A stretch of 64,000 nt of DNA from Owenia fusiformis (GCA_903813345.2 CAIIXF020000001.1:37977366-38041365), one strand, 5' to 3'; positions 12,501 to 27,500 are shown, counted from the first letter of the stretch. Notes: generated by a model not told the origin, from the sequence alone. Numbers and translations: made by a program.

Positions 12501-15500
12501 TTAATTTGACTTCTGGGAATGGGTCCCAGCTTGAATAATTGTCCTTTGATCCAGATCTCTTATGTTTTTTCTCCTTCCTGGATGACTCCCTCTTTAGGGA
12601 GACTGCTTTTGGTTTAGGGGCAGTGAAAAAAGGATCTGAGAATGGATCTTCGATGGTTTTAGAACGATTATACACTGGCTTTTGTTTATTTTTATTGAAT
12701 GGGTCTTGTTTAGTATCAGTTAGTGCTGTACGTGCAGGCAATTTAAGAGTTTGAGATGAAGCGTTTGGGTTTGCGGCTGCACTAGGGGGTCTTGGAGGTA
12801 ATGCAGGGGGTGCGCCTGAAGGGAACTCAAGTTTACCAGGTTGACTCATACTTGAATGTGCTCTTGGGCGAGGAGGAGGGGGAGGTGGGGGATTATCAAG
12901 TGAAATATCAATAGATGCCCACGACAGAGCACTTCCAGGCCGTGGCACTGTTCCTCTACTCGGTGGCCTTGGTGGAGGAACTGGGGGTTTGTCTGTTATA
13001 TCTGGGGGAAGAGGAGGGGGAGGTGCACTGGGTGGGGCAATGAAATCATCCTCAACTATATCTCCCAAACTACTATGAACACTTCGCTCTTCAGATTTTC
13101 TTAGAATGCTCTTGAGTTTGGGAGTAGCTGTATTTGAATTGTCACTGCTATGTGAAGGGGAATCAAAGGATGCAAATGAGGCAAAGTCACTGTCTGAGAC
13201 ATTACTCTGGCTGCCACATGGGACAGATGTGTCACTCCATATAGAACTTGGAGCATCAGATTTAGAACTTATCATAGAATCATTGGCTAAATCACTGTGT
13301 AAGTGCTGATCAGATTTTGATTGTTCTGTTGTGCTTTCATTGCTAGATTCAGGAAGGGATTCTCGCAAACTTAATTCAGTGAAGCTATCTTCACCACTCA
13401 CATTGTTTCCAAACATTTGTGGTTGTCGTTGTTGCATTGGTTGGCCAAAGCCTCCTCCCATTCCACCCATGGGAGCTGGAGCAGGGGCATCAAAGGCCCC
13501 AGCAAAGGGAGCAGCTGGGTTCACCTGTGGGGCAGCTGGTGGAGCCATAGATTGACCACCCAACGAACCCAGACCAAACGGGTCTGTAGCACCAAGATCT
13601 AGTGGAGGGGCTGTTTCCGATTTCATTTCATTCATGGATCTTTTTGGCGGAGCCTTTGCTGCAAATGGATCATTCTTTACTCCAGGGTTTGACAAATCCA
13701 AGCTAACAAGACCACCGAAACCATCTTCTTTCTTGGGCTCTGCGGGGGCTTTCTCTCCTCCAACAGGCAAGAGAGGATTACTATCAAACAAGCCTGGTGG
13801 TGCACCACTTTGTTGAGCAGCTGTGACTGGGGCAGGTGCTCCAAATGCAGAATCAAAGCTTGCCCCAAATCCATTGGTTGCTGCAGGCTGAGGTGCATTG
13901 TTGATAGCAAATGGATCACCACCAAGAGCACTGGCTATGTTTGTAGCTGCTGGTTGGGTGTTGAAAGGATCGCTGGCTGCAGCTGCTGGAGCTGCAACGT
14001 TCACTGTGAATGGATCGTTCTGAAAATTGAAGAACATTGTGTTAAAGTCACTTGACTTGTAGGCCATGTAGGGGTTTGGAGAATAAGCAATGTTGACACC
14101 AATCATATACGATGCTATTTGAATTTACTTTGCATGTTTCAATTTTGTGTCATATCATCTTGTTGAAGTATTTGCTTTTTAACATTTTTTCATACCAAAA
14201 ATGTTTACATTAGAAAACCCCAAAATATCTAAAGGATACTGTTTTGATGCACTTTGTATGGTTTTCTCCATTGTTTGAATTTCAAAGCTTGCTTGTCACA
14301 CTTGCTTATATTTCAATGCGAAGATACGAGAGTATGTGATGTATCAAATTGATAGGAAGTCTCACCTGGGCGGTGGCAGCAGGTTTGTTTGCAGCAGGGG
14401 GTGGAGCCAGAGCTGTAGTGAATGGATCATTCTGGAACACAGAGATCATATACATGCATGTACTGTATATAGTATTACAAAAATAAGGCCATTAAAACCA
14501 CAAATAGAAATCATATACACTTGTGTGCAGATATCATTGCATTGGTTACTATAGCAATGTTTAGTAAAAGACGTATGTACATGAAACCTTGACAGTGTAA
14601 GGGAGTAAGATGGGGGCACATACCTACCAACTTTGAACAAGATTGGTTCATTATTTTCATAATTAGATATATTTGTGCAAAACTTTTTGAACAACCCTTG
14701 TATTTGGAAACAACTACATGACTTAGATGATATTGCATCGGACAAAACAGCACTGCAAAAATGCAATAAACAATCCTACAGAATATTTCATATTGCTACT
14801 GCATACCTGAGCAGGCTGTTGTTGAGTTGCACTTCCTCCCCATGGGTCTGCAGCGGCTGCGGCTGGAGCTGCAGCACTTGGGCTAAAGGCATCAAATGTT
14901 TCCGCAAATGATGTCTTTTGTACTCCCTGTGGATCAAACATATAAGGATTTGATTTATAAATGAGGTGTAATTGATAAATGACACATCAGATCAGTATAT
15001 ATTTACCTGCTTTGCTATTAGAATCAGTGTTTATACATAACTGGCCACTTCACTAAATCAATGCATTATAAGATTCATGCGCAGTATATGTACTTCAAAA
15101 TTATAATATTCAAAAGTGAGATCTAAGCATGTAAGATTTAAGGGCCATGGTCAAAAACCCTTCATTTAAGTTAGTGATGAATGTAACTCCAATGTTTTTA
15201 AAATAAAAATTTCTGTTTTATATTTCTTTTTAAAATGAATTCTGGCCCCAAAAGAAAGGAGATAAGCACCTGTGTAATGTCATCAACTCCAATAAGTCCC
15301 CCTGTAGCGGGTTCTTCAACTCTGACTGGTTTCTCTGGAGCTTCTGTTGTATCAACAGCTGTAGTAGTTCCACTTACTATGGTCAACCCACCATCATCAT
15401 TCTGGTCCTACAATAAAGAATACACAAATTTTGTTTAATAATTAATTTGGAATATAAAGAATGAATCTGACTCATAGCTTTAACAGTAGATCAGTTACCC

Positions 15501-18500
15501 AAGGGACTTCAATTTCATCTATTCATGTTTTAATATATCGATATATCATAATACATTACACATATGATAAATACTGTGTACATTTTATCATATTATAACA
15601 TTACATGACAATATACCTAAGAGCATTGAGTTCCATACGTTTATTTCCAAACATTCAAAATATTGATTTACCAAATTAATAACTGTTTGAAGATGTGGAC
15701 ATTTGAATCATCTAATTCAAATTTGATATGATAATAACTCTTTATCAATCTGCTGAGGAATTCATCGTTATCCTTATAACTTACTTTAATTTTTCACTTT
15801 TTTTCATGTATAATCAACTTTTTTTTTCATAATATACATATTTGTGAAGATATGATTGGAACATTATGTAGCATAGAGAACATACATACATACTCCAAAG
15901 AAATTGTACTGGAATTTATAAATATGACAGACCAATGCAGAACATCTAGCTTATCAAGGTCTATAGGTCAACATGAGAAACATGTACCTGTACATGTAAA
16001 ACAAATTCGAGCAAATCTTAAACCAGTTTCGGCCAACCACAATACACCATGAAATGTAATGATACAAGCGATAAGGTCAATATATCAAACTACGCCTTCA
16101 ATGTTTTTTATTATGTTCTGGAGAGGGTAGGATGATTTTTATAAAAGGAAGTAATTTTTGAAAAAAATCAACATTCATTTTTTGGTAATAAGTAGGGAAG
16201 AGGCAATCTTATATGTGATTGATTATATCTATAGGTGTACATCAATATACTGATCTTTTCCCCACAATAGAAAATATACTACAGAGGTAGTCTACTAGTG
16301 AAGCAGCCCTCCTGTAAATGATCCAACCTTGTACAGTATTGACACATCAAGATTTTCAACATTTCCACAACATTTTCCGCAATAAATCATGCACCTGAAG
16401 AATAAAATATTTTCTAGAGATATATTTTTATGACGGGTCATGTCAGAGCTGTCCAGAATGGTTAAGAATGGTTGACTGAAATATTAGTACAGATCTAATA
16501 AGGGAAATGCCCTGTTTTGTATGAAATAAGCCCAAAGTATTATCAAAGCCAAGACAAACTTTTTAAAGTTTATATTTACTATGTCTAAATGATATTTAGA
16601 CATGCTGATATACCAAATTAGTACACAATTGAAAATTTTGAGTCAACAGATTATGCTTAATTGTTACAAATTCACTTCTAAGAGAAGAAAAACATCCAAA
16701 CAATAATAAAGTTAGCATGCCCATGTACAACACATTTACCACAACTAGGCTAAAGTAAGTAAATACGAGGGGTGATCAATAAGTAATGGACGCTTTTTTA
16801 CACATATGCTTTTTTTAGACCAATCCCTTCGATTTTCTTACCAGTGATACATCATTCAATTATCTATCAACTCTGAAGATTTGAAAACAAAACATGTAAT
16901 ATCTTTTGATATATCTTTATTTCTGTGAAGGATGTATGGGTACCCCAGGACCGACATTTACGTCAAACATTCTGAAGCTATTTTAGCTTGTTTTACATGC
17001 AATGCAGTTGAATGCAGGCTGAACAAAACAAACCATTATGGTCATGAATTACCCCATTTTGTTATGCCATAGTTGATTTTGAATATTTTATCATCACTAT
17101 GTGGTATTCATGCCACATTCATTCCACAGAGCCCTCTACATAGGTTCCATCAAGTGCTACATGTACACAATTCCTCATCCTCTTAATTCAAGATTGTGAG
17201 ACAAGGCTGAATCCATTCTCTGACATGGTAGCAAGATGCAGTTGCACGGGTTGTTTTATTTCATCAATATCAAGAAACATGCATCCTTTCTTTATAGAAA
17301 TAAGTAGTATAGAAATAAATAAGTCACATGTGAGCAGATCTGGACAATATGGTGCATTGGCCAAGGGCTCAATTTTGAGGTCCAGGGATATTGTTTTCTG
17401 AACATTTTGACATTTGTGGGCAGGTGCAATGTCCATATGGAGTAGGGTGTTCCCTTCTCTCACCACCCCTTTCTTCCACAATGCTTTCTCAAATTGACCT
17501 GCAAACCCCTTCCATACAACACTCTGACATCACAAAACTTTCTGTTTATGTGTTGACCAGTCAGCAAGTATTTCAAACAACATAACACATGTTGCATATG
17601 AAAAGTTTAAATTTAACTGAAATTTGCCAAACTGGCTTAAAACTGAATATGTGACGTAAATGTCGGTCCCGTGGTACCTGTACCTCCTTCAAGGAAATGA
17701 AGATATATCAACATGTATTTTATATTTTGTCCTCAAATCCTCAGAAATGATAGATAATTGAATGATGTATCACTGGTAGGAAAATCAAAGGGATTGGTCT
17801 ATAAAAAAGTATCTGCGTAAAAAAGCGTCCATTACTTATTGATCACCCCTCGTAATATGTTTAGCATTATTCGGATTTTAATTAGCTAATGGTGAATAAT
17901 AAACATTATTACCACCTTGCCGGGCCAGTTCTAGGGGTTTTAGTGCTAGTTTAGAAGGCGTTCATTTTACTATATCGACCTGAGAAATGTGTGACGTCAT
18001 AGTGGTGGTCCATATGGACCGGTCTAGAATATATTCTGGACCGGCAATTTTCCCCGGGAAATTAGATATAGTTCAATGCGTAAGATTTTCTTGCTGTTTC
18101 AGTCCTGGTCATTAACGGTGGTAATAATACTAATAACGTCATTTCTGCGAGCAATGTAGTGAAATATTGGACCTTGGGCCTTCGGCCCTCGGTCCAATAT
18201 TTCACTATATTGCCCTTAGAAATGACGTTATTGTACTATTATATTTATTTACTTCTAGCCTAATACAACGATAAGCTAATAAGAATTAGTACAACACCAC
18301 AGAAAATACACAGCACGAGCCAATGAATAAGTTGACATGTTTACATAGATGTCAAAAACATTACATATAGATGCCAATTGTAAATTACACTGTATAGTGA
18401 ATCTATGCAACAATCTTTACAAATCTTAAAAACATTAATCTTATTGATTTTGCATATAAGATTTCATCTATAAATATGATGAGTAGTTGCATTCCAAATG

Positions 18501-21500
18501 ACATCCTATGACATCATATGTCTTCTAGCATAGTCTCAGATAAGCAGGCTACACAGAAGAGATACTCAGAAGAACTTTGAAATTCCACTAAGAGTGAATA
18601 CAAGTGATCAACTGTTTTTTAGTTGCTGTTACTTTGGGTAATTTGATCCCCGGTTCATGATGGCGAATGTAGCAATTTGAAACAATTTGGAATTGGTCTT
18701 TACATGTAACAGTTTATGAGAAGCAGGTCTATTGTATATTGATGAGGAAAACCGGGAGGAAAACACAGCAACCCCAAGAAGGAACATAATGCTAACATGG
18801 CTGGAATTAATTTGAAATCAATGTTGTTAGACATTTTAACTCTCATGAACATATTCAATAGTGAACAGTCTAATTCTAAATAATAACAAGGCATTAACAT
18901 GCAAAATGTCACCACCTCTCATTTGTTACATGTGCCAAATGCCAACCACCAAAAAGTTGGAGACTATAACAATATGTCACCACTTCTGGTGGTGACATAA
19001 CAATATGTCTGGTGGTGACATAAAAATTGAAATTAGCCTATATCAGCCAAATTAAATATTGTTCGAATAATCCAAGTTACAAAAAAAGCATTGAACTGTT
19101 AGTAGAATTTTAGAGGTAATTTTACCCAAAGTAAAGTGAAGAGAGTGTAAGGAAAGAATAGTGTACCTCCACAACTATCTAAAAACAACAGTACACCAAG
19201 TAAACACCATTCAGAACATGCCATCATCATCATGCTTTATATATTCAATAAAAAGGTTCACATATTTGTCTTTAAGTTCACCTGTTCGTTTATTGGAATT
19301 CCTCATAGAATTCTTGATTAATGAAAACATTTTTTTTATAGATTAACAAAAAAAAAATGAAAACATCAAAACGCATATTTAACCAAATTTCTTTTGAATT
19401 AATCAGACTAGTACTTTTTGAGTTATAAGCATGATTGTAATGGCATGTAATGCATGGACAGTTACACTTACTGCTTTTGGTGTTTTACTCCTAAATCTGA
19501 ACATTAATGATCTAGATTTTGGAGACTTTTCCTTTGGAGATTCAGTTTTGGATGATTTGGAACTTTTTGTTGATTGCACTTTGGTTTTTGGTGATTTAAC
19601 TTTAGGGGAAGGTCGGGAAGCTTTGGTTGGGGAGGTTTTTGTGTATGAACCGACAGGAATAGGGAAATTAGGGACCTAGAATAAAAAATCAATAAAGATT
19701 ATTTATTTCATGCTTTAATTTACTAAGAATTATTTTTATTTCAGTTAGTTCTGAGTAAACACTCCACACTGGGGTTCAGCACAAACTTAGCTTTTAGTAT
19801 TCATGTTCTTATTCAAAACTTAAGCAAGCAGGGAAAGGAGGGGGATAGAAATCATTGATATCATACCTGGTAGTGTGATTCATCTTCCTTACTTTCACCA
19901 CCTTCCTCTTCAGCTTTCTTCTTTTTTAATTCAAATATCGTTTGGAAAAGTTCTTGTAATGTAAGCACCAGATTTTCAGCCTAAAGATATAAGATATGAA
20001 AAATGTGAGGTGCAAGATTTGAATAAAAGTTGGGCTTCAATTTCTAAAAGGAAATGACTTTTAATTTGAAATAGCCAATCATTTTTTTCATAACTAATGG
20101 AAAGTACACGTTTACCAGAAAATGTGTTAGTGGGGTTACATATGCGAGGTTTGCGTTAGAATGTGGCATGATTTAAGATTGTTCACAGTCTGACTTTTCA
20201 TAAAGGCAACGTTTTGCGATTGAATAACAGAGTGTATAATCAATTTTTCAGAGGAAGAGGGTCAGTCTACTGATACATAATTACTAATATAATATACATT
20301 AATGTACATGTTGGTACAACATTGGACATTGATGTGGTACTAAAACTCAATAAAACTATGAAAACTATCTTGAATGTAACTTGTATAATATATAACCTTG
20401 TACATACAGTGCTCCTCATGTACATGTACTGGTGATGTCACATATATAAATAGCTGATTGTTAAGCATTACTCAGATAATAGGTACTCTGTGAGATAACA
20501 GATAGTTAATATCAACAACTACAGTTATACCTGTGAATTCAAATACATGTATATCAGATCTGTACACACTTACATGTAAAGAGAAAATTTTTGGTCCTAC
20601 TTCTAATATATCCATGGAAAATGAATACTGCTGAAAACATTCACATCTGAACAACTATACAAATTTGACTGTACCCACTGTATCAAAACCCATATCCTCA
20701 AGACCACACATACAGTAAAACGTGTAAAATCCAAACACCAATGAAACTAGCCAAAAGTGTTCCCATTGTCATATAGGTGCTCAAGGTTTTTTACTTCGAA
20801 GTCTTTAGTCCAATTTTTGATTAAAAAAGCATCCACATTCAGATTTGAGAGGTGTTCAGATATAAAGGTATCACTCTATCTTGCAATGTATCACCAGCGG
20901 ATCTAGACGGGGGCGCACACCCCCCCCCCCCCCAAAAAAAAATTTGGAAAATTTGTGTTTTGCCTCATTGCTTTTAACAAAATTTGAATCCTCTTTTTAA
21001 TTCGCTCACAGTTATCATTCACACGCCCTCCCCCCTAACACAAAATCCTGGATCCGCCCCTGTGTATAACTTACATAGTTCTATGAAATGCACAAGATAT
21101 GATAGATAATTCAAAATTACACTTACAGCTTGTTGTGTTTTTATTGCAATAAATTGATATTTCTTATCGGGGCCCTTCTCATAGACATAGCCAAACGCTC
21201 GCGCATCTGTCATATCCCTGGAGATGAAGGAGATTTTTGAAACCTCATGTGTGTGCAGCATTGACTGAAACATAATAATTTGCATTCTATATTCATCTAC
21301 AGAATTAGTTTTCATCAATATACAGTATGCATTGTACTATAATATAGATATATCATAATATTATAAAACATTTAGTTAGAGGTATAGCTAGAACTGAAAC
21401 ACCTGGTGATCACTTAACATTATGCCTGTTGTCCCAGGGTCTGATTCTTTAAAACATTATAGTACACATGTACACTTTGTAAATTACAGTCTTTCAGGAT

Positions 21501-24500
21501 GTCAGCATTGCTATTTTGAAAATGACAATTAAATTAGTCTGATCAAAAACCATGAAATGTTCTAAGAAAATGCCTCTGTGTAATTCTACAAGTGCTTACC
21601 CCCGTGGCCTCATCAGCAATCTTAATTCCCTCCAGTGATACATTTATTGTGAGCTTCTGTTTATGTTCTCCCCTGATCTTCACTGACTGCTTCAACTTGG
21701 CCATAGAGTCTTGGCACATAAGGTCACCTCTAGCATTAGATACATCATCTACACCTATCAACTTGCCTTTAAAGTTTACGCCAGCACCTTGGAATTTGAA
21801 GGGATCAGCTGAAACAGAGTAACAATACATTAACATTAAAATGTTAACAACTAAAAACTATAATGATTACAGATAGAGCAAGGTGCCAAGATAGATCAAA
21901 GTACCAAGATAGAGCAAGGTGCCAAGATAGATCAAGGTACCAAGATAGATCAAGGTACCACGATAGATCAAGGTACCAATATAAATCAAGGTACCAATAT
22001 AGATCAAGGTGCCAGTATAGACCAAGGCACCAATGTAGACCAAGGTACCTTGACACCCATCAATAACCAATATATTTTAAATGAGCTCTCATTTAGAGGC
22101 TCATGTCAAACTTTTGCAAAGGGTTGAACCAATTCCCTTCAGCAATTACAGCAGAGTTTTCAAATTAGTATATTTCTGTCATGATCACACGCCTCTATAA
22201 GTATCTCATCAGTATCCTCTTTCTTTGATATTAGAGCATAATACTTGAAAGTAATACTGCTTACAAAGCCACAAGAACCTAGAATAGAGTCACTAACTGC
22301 CTCATTAAGTAATTGATCCATGTAAAATACAATCACAAACACCCACTTCTTCTCTTTAAGAATACCATCTTCCTTTAAGTTCCTTCAAGTTCCTTTATGT
22401 TGTTAAAATACAAATGCTCATATTAAATGTGTGGTTTTCTCGTCTCAGTGCTATTATGTTGACAGTATATTGAGTCAAAGGTCTCTTCAGAGGTGACAGA
22501 CATTGAACAAACAATCAAACAAAAACATAATTGAATTCCCACCAATAATATCAGTTGAAATTAAACATTTACGATTTTAACAAGATTTTCAAGGATGTGG
22601 TCGAATCTTGTCAATAATGAATCATAAATAATTATCATCAGATCAGGTCTTTGGTCAATATGGCTCTAAAAATCTAATGTAAAAATATATTTTTGGTAAA
22701 AGCTAGAAATAGCAGGCCCGTAGCCAGGATTTGCCAAGGGGGGGGGGGGTTCAATTTTCAAAAATTTCCAGGGGGGTTCACATTTGACAATTTTGGCCAA
22801 AATATGGCTAAAATCACTCGAGAAGTGCTGAAAATGGTGAAAAACTGCATGATTTTGAAAGAATTTTTGGCCAGGGGGGGGGGGGTTCGTCCGAACCCTG
22901 CGAACCCCCCTGGCTACGGGCCTGAATAGCATAATAAAAATGGCAACCTAACACATAGGGGGTTAACTACAGATGCAAGAAATATAAAATACAACATTTA
23001 TTATGAAACTGACATCTGGTGTTTTCAAAATGCCTGTAGCTGACCAATGGTGGCAAAGAGGGTCATATTTATAAGTGAGCAGGGTCCCACTTTTCTACCT
23101 AGCAGGAACATCAACCTTGGGGAAGATGTCTTATCCTTGACGTCAACTTCTTTTACAGTGTTCTACTATATCATTTTATATTTTCTAATTAAATACTATT
23201 ATTACCACCTTGCCGGGCCAGTTCTAGGGGTTTTAGTGCTAGTTTAGAAGGCATTCATTTTACAATATCGACCTGAGCAATATGTGACGTCATAGTGGTG
23301 GTCAATATAGCTGGTCAGGAATGCATTTAACGACCAGCAATTTTCCCCCGGAAATTAGATATCATTCAGTGCGTAAGATTTTCTTGCTGTTTCAGTCCTG
23401 GTCATTAATGGTGGTAATAATACTAATAACATCATTTCTGCGGGCACTATAGTGAAATATTTGACCTTGGGCCTTCGGCTCTTGAACCAATATTCGGCCT
23501 AAGGTCCAATATTTCACTATATTGCCCGCAGAAATGACGTTATTGTATTATTTGTATTACATATACAGCAATGTATTATTTAGCAATGTATTATTTATCC
23601 CCAAAATAGAGAGAATAAAGGGGAATACCATGAGCTCTTATAATCAGCTAGCCACACTTTACCTCTGATTAAAGCAAATGATTTTACAGTTAAGATTAGA
23701 TGTAAACAAGATCTCGATAATCTCAAATGCAGCTTTGAATGTTAATAAAAGACATAAATTACAGTGTTGTGATCTCTTGACTACATAGTTTGATTGGATA
23801 CAGGTCAGTGTTAGCTCAAATTAAATATAAAGAGACAAAAATAAAGATCTTCTGAAGGGTGGTTTATGAAAGGAATCAACAGAAAAATTAAAACACATCT
23901 GACGAATAAAGTAAATGAGACAAACTTTGAAGCACTCGATTTGATCATATTTCCCTCATTATCAGGGAAACATATCAAATAATTGGGATCCAAGGAATTA
24001 GGTTTATGAATTATTCTAAATTGTGCCTTCTATTATGACAGAAGACAAGATATTACAGTAACAGCCTCAGGCAGAGGGCCGAATACTAAGTAGTCTTGCT
24101 CCCATTCCTGGCCTATCATAAAGGTTTGTATGCTACTAGGTTGGCCCGTAGCGGGATTTGCCAAGGGGGGTTCACATTTGACAATTTTGGCCCAAATATG
24201 GCTAAAATAACTTGAGAAGTGCTCAAAATGGTGAAAAACTGTATGATTTTGAAAGAACGAACCCTGCGAACCCGCCTGGCTACAGGCTTGCTAGGTTCAC
24301 AAAGGCTTGATGTACAGATGTAAGACTTTATGCTGAAGTGGTAACTGGTCCCAATGCTTCCTTGAGAAAGAAGACTCTATTTGCCCTTTGCAACTGACTC
24401 CAGCCCTACAGAAGAGACCATACCATAAAGCCATCTGATACAGAGCATATTGGTCTTTATAGAATACAAGTTTTGTCAGTATCAAATGGGCATTATAAAA

Positions 24501-27500
24501 AAAGTTTCAAAAATCTTGTTACATAACATATATTTCATTTTATTTACTTATATTCCACTCCTACTACTATTAATTCAAATATTACATCACAATATTTCAT
24601 TAAAGAGAGAATCAGAGATAGCAAGCAGCCTAACAAAAAATTGTTTCATTTTTAGAATATTTCTGGCTTATGTCATTCCTTTTCATGTCTATTTTCTAAA
24701 AATCCCCAAAGTGAACACTTTATTTCAGGAAAAGTAAAGATTATTACAATAATGTGTCATTTTTCTATAAGAATGGTTACCATTCTTATTGTTTGGGAGA
24801 ATTTAAACATTTTTCACCCATTTTTGCACCTTGAATCCATTATAACTTCACCAATTTATAATATATCGAAGATCTTTCGGGAGATATTGTATTTGAGATT
24901 GTAAGGAATAGATTGGTAGGTCAATTGAACATGCTGCTTGTAATTTTGTCAACCACATAGATCTGATTCTGCCTTTAAAATATAATTTGTGCAATATTCA
25001 AGATTTAATATACTATACTGATATTTTCATGTAATATAACCTACCTGACATTTTAATGAAACTATTTATCAAGCCAACAAAATTGATTTAAGATTGAGAA
25101 TTATTAATCTATGCTATATCCAATATCGAACCAGGGTATATCCAATGGCTTATTCGAGAGATGTAACTCCAATATGACAAATCATAAAATGGCGTTCTAT
25201 TATTACACCTCATAGAATTGTGCATAGTATGAAATAAGGGTCTAAAGTCTGAGTTATGAGAGTGCTTCAAGCAAAGATGGGTTAATATAGACAAGGTATA
25301 GAATAAGATATAATATCTAGTACATACATACCAAGTGCATTGTTCTAGGTTCAAGATAATTTTGGTCGTAAAGATGAGTTAGGGCATTGAAAATTGTTTG
25401 TGTGTTTAATGGTACATGTGCTTCCTGGTCATAAAACAACCACGTGTCAAATCTTTTTTGCTCTTTGAGGATTGTGACATGATTTCACAATTTTGGAGTA
25501 AGTAAATCCTGGGCATCTAGTCGTTTTTTTTCATAACATGTTAAACAGACAATTAACCAATAGGGGCCTTATATATGTGAGTACCTGGTACTAAATGTAC
25601 TTATATGAGTGATAAGGTGCTGCAGTGCTGATGCCATTGTAAAAATAGTATAGGGGCTAAACAATGTGCGAACACTATTTTGTATTGTCAAATATTTGGA
25701 TATGAGCCCATCAAAACATATACAACCTATGACAGGCCTTCTAGACTTCCACTATACGCGATCATCAGTTCCGGCCTTGCGAACTATGTTCTTTCCACCC
25801 GGACCATGGTTCTCACATCATGAACATCGATTTTTTATTTGCAAAACACCAGTTCCTCTCTCACGAATATATTTCTGCACTTGCGCACAGTTTCCACATA
25901 GGGAACAATTTGTATATAGTACAATCGGTGCTTGGGATCGATCCCAAGCAAATCATATGGACATAATAAAACATTTTCTGTTATATGAGTATGAAATATC
26001 AAACAATCCAATTTTGAGAGCTGGTTGCAAACATATTTTATTAAAAAGTTGGAAATTATCAAGGCACATGATATATTATTTGTTATGTTGTCTGAGTTTA
26101 TATTAGCAAACTTTATCTAAAAAATCATTATTTAAAGCTGTTTAAGAATTAATAAGCAATATTTTTTAGTATATATCGCATGGTCATGATAACCAGTTGT
26201 GTTGACATTAAAATGGCACACATTAAATGTCATTGATATTAACACACATGGTGCAAGCTTTGGTAGAATAACAGAATTTGAATATATTTGAAAATATCAG
26301 TTATGGTAAACTTGCCTATATCTAGTACATTTACACTGTTTTAAAGGCTGTAGGTTTAAATGTTATCACGAGCGAAACTTAAAATGTTCAATTGATAACT
26401 GATCATTTAACTGTATATTGTAGTCTGTGTAATATACTGCATGTAGATATTTATTTTGCCAAAAAAAATAAATAAAAAATTTGTGTTTTAAAGGTACAGT
26501 ATATGTACTTTCTAGCCTGTTTAAATTTTGACCAGAAAATGCCACAGTTTTAGCTTTAGTATAGATCATTTATCTCATTTGTTAGTGTTTATTTTTAAGT
26601 ATGTAATAATAAACACATACTGTTGTTATCCTACTTATAGGAATAATGACCTGAAGTTGATAACTATATGTAAAAATTGACCTCCTAAAGATCAGTCATT
26701 TAGTGCAATAACCCCTGAGAGACAACCCTCAAGTCCTTTATAATAAAGTAACCTGTAAATATTACCTTTCCAAGTTCTTGATAGACCTTTCCGTCCCAAC
26801 TTTCTCCTTATTGCAGAAAACATGAGGCATAGGTAGAGTAACTACGTAGTTCACTAAATATCCATGTGGCATTTTGAAACAGCCATATATTTTATAAACC
26901 TCAGTTAGCTCAGGTATTTCAGAAGTATATTTATGCACTTATATCTCAGTTTGAAGTTTGATTTATGTAATATATTAAAGGTCAGTCATACTTTTTTGGC
27001 TCGTGTGCTGAAGAATAAACATACATTTTTGCTTTCATTTTAACCTACTATTGCCTTGAATTTGACATTTTTCCAAAAAAGTAAAACTATCCTTTAATAT
27101 AATAACAGTATGATTGTCATTGAGAGATTCCATTTACATTCATCAAACTACATACATATTCTCGTTAATAAAATTGGCAATTTATTAAGGACTCCTGCAA
27201 GCTCACTCCCAATTAAATGTGGAATCTCTCATTCAAGGGTGAACAAATGCAGGCAATACTTATAAGGGTAATTAACCAAGCAATCGTTTCTACCCTTTCA
27301 AGAGTGGTTTTGCTTCTTCAAAAGAGAGATTCGCCTGGTAATTACGACTGACTCTCAGGGTTTTTCTTTATCATCTAAAATAAACAGTATCAGTGATCTC
27401 CTCAGGATTTTTTCTCAGGTGGGTGGAAAAGTCTCATTTTCACAATTCAGAACAAAATTGGTCAAAATATGCCAATTTTTCATGAATTTTCTCATTTTCA

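Larger units (their letters stand above)
15408..19471 (-). other. Dab intron 5
   Basis: A 4.1-kb intron holding a mariner-type element (16766-17852), a double-hairpin element (17905-18232) and a TGTCACCAC repeat (18885-19022). No further exon was convincing. The rest is AT-rich and unassigned. Confidence 0.6.

Noticed and set aside
11093-13816. Several plus-strand open frames of 60-113 codons opposite the large Dab exon
   Set aside because: They are antisense shadows of a 3.7-kb open exon with biased codons and show no domain or splice structure.
14446-14985. Overlapping minus-strand frames beginning MHFCSAVL, MLFCPMQ, MFDPQG and MSFINY
   Set aside because: They overlap Dab exon 7 or its introns; only the [11 protein letters not shown] frame with splice sites is kept.
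21844-22070. Repeat peptides (RYQDRS type and GTLIYLG type) on both strands
   Set aside because: They result from an 18-bp minisatellite whose period is a multiple of three.
22666-22932. Overlapping frames on both strands with poly-Gly/Pro
   Set aside because: They lie wholly within a MITE with 16-bp inverted termini.
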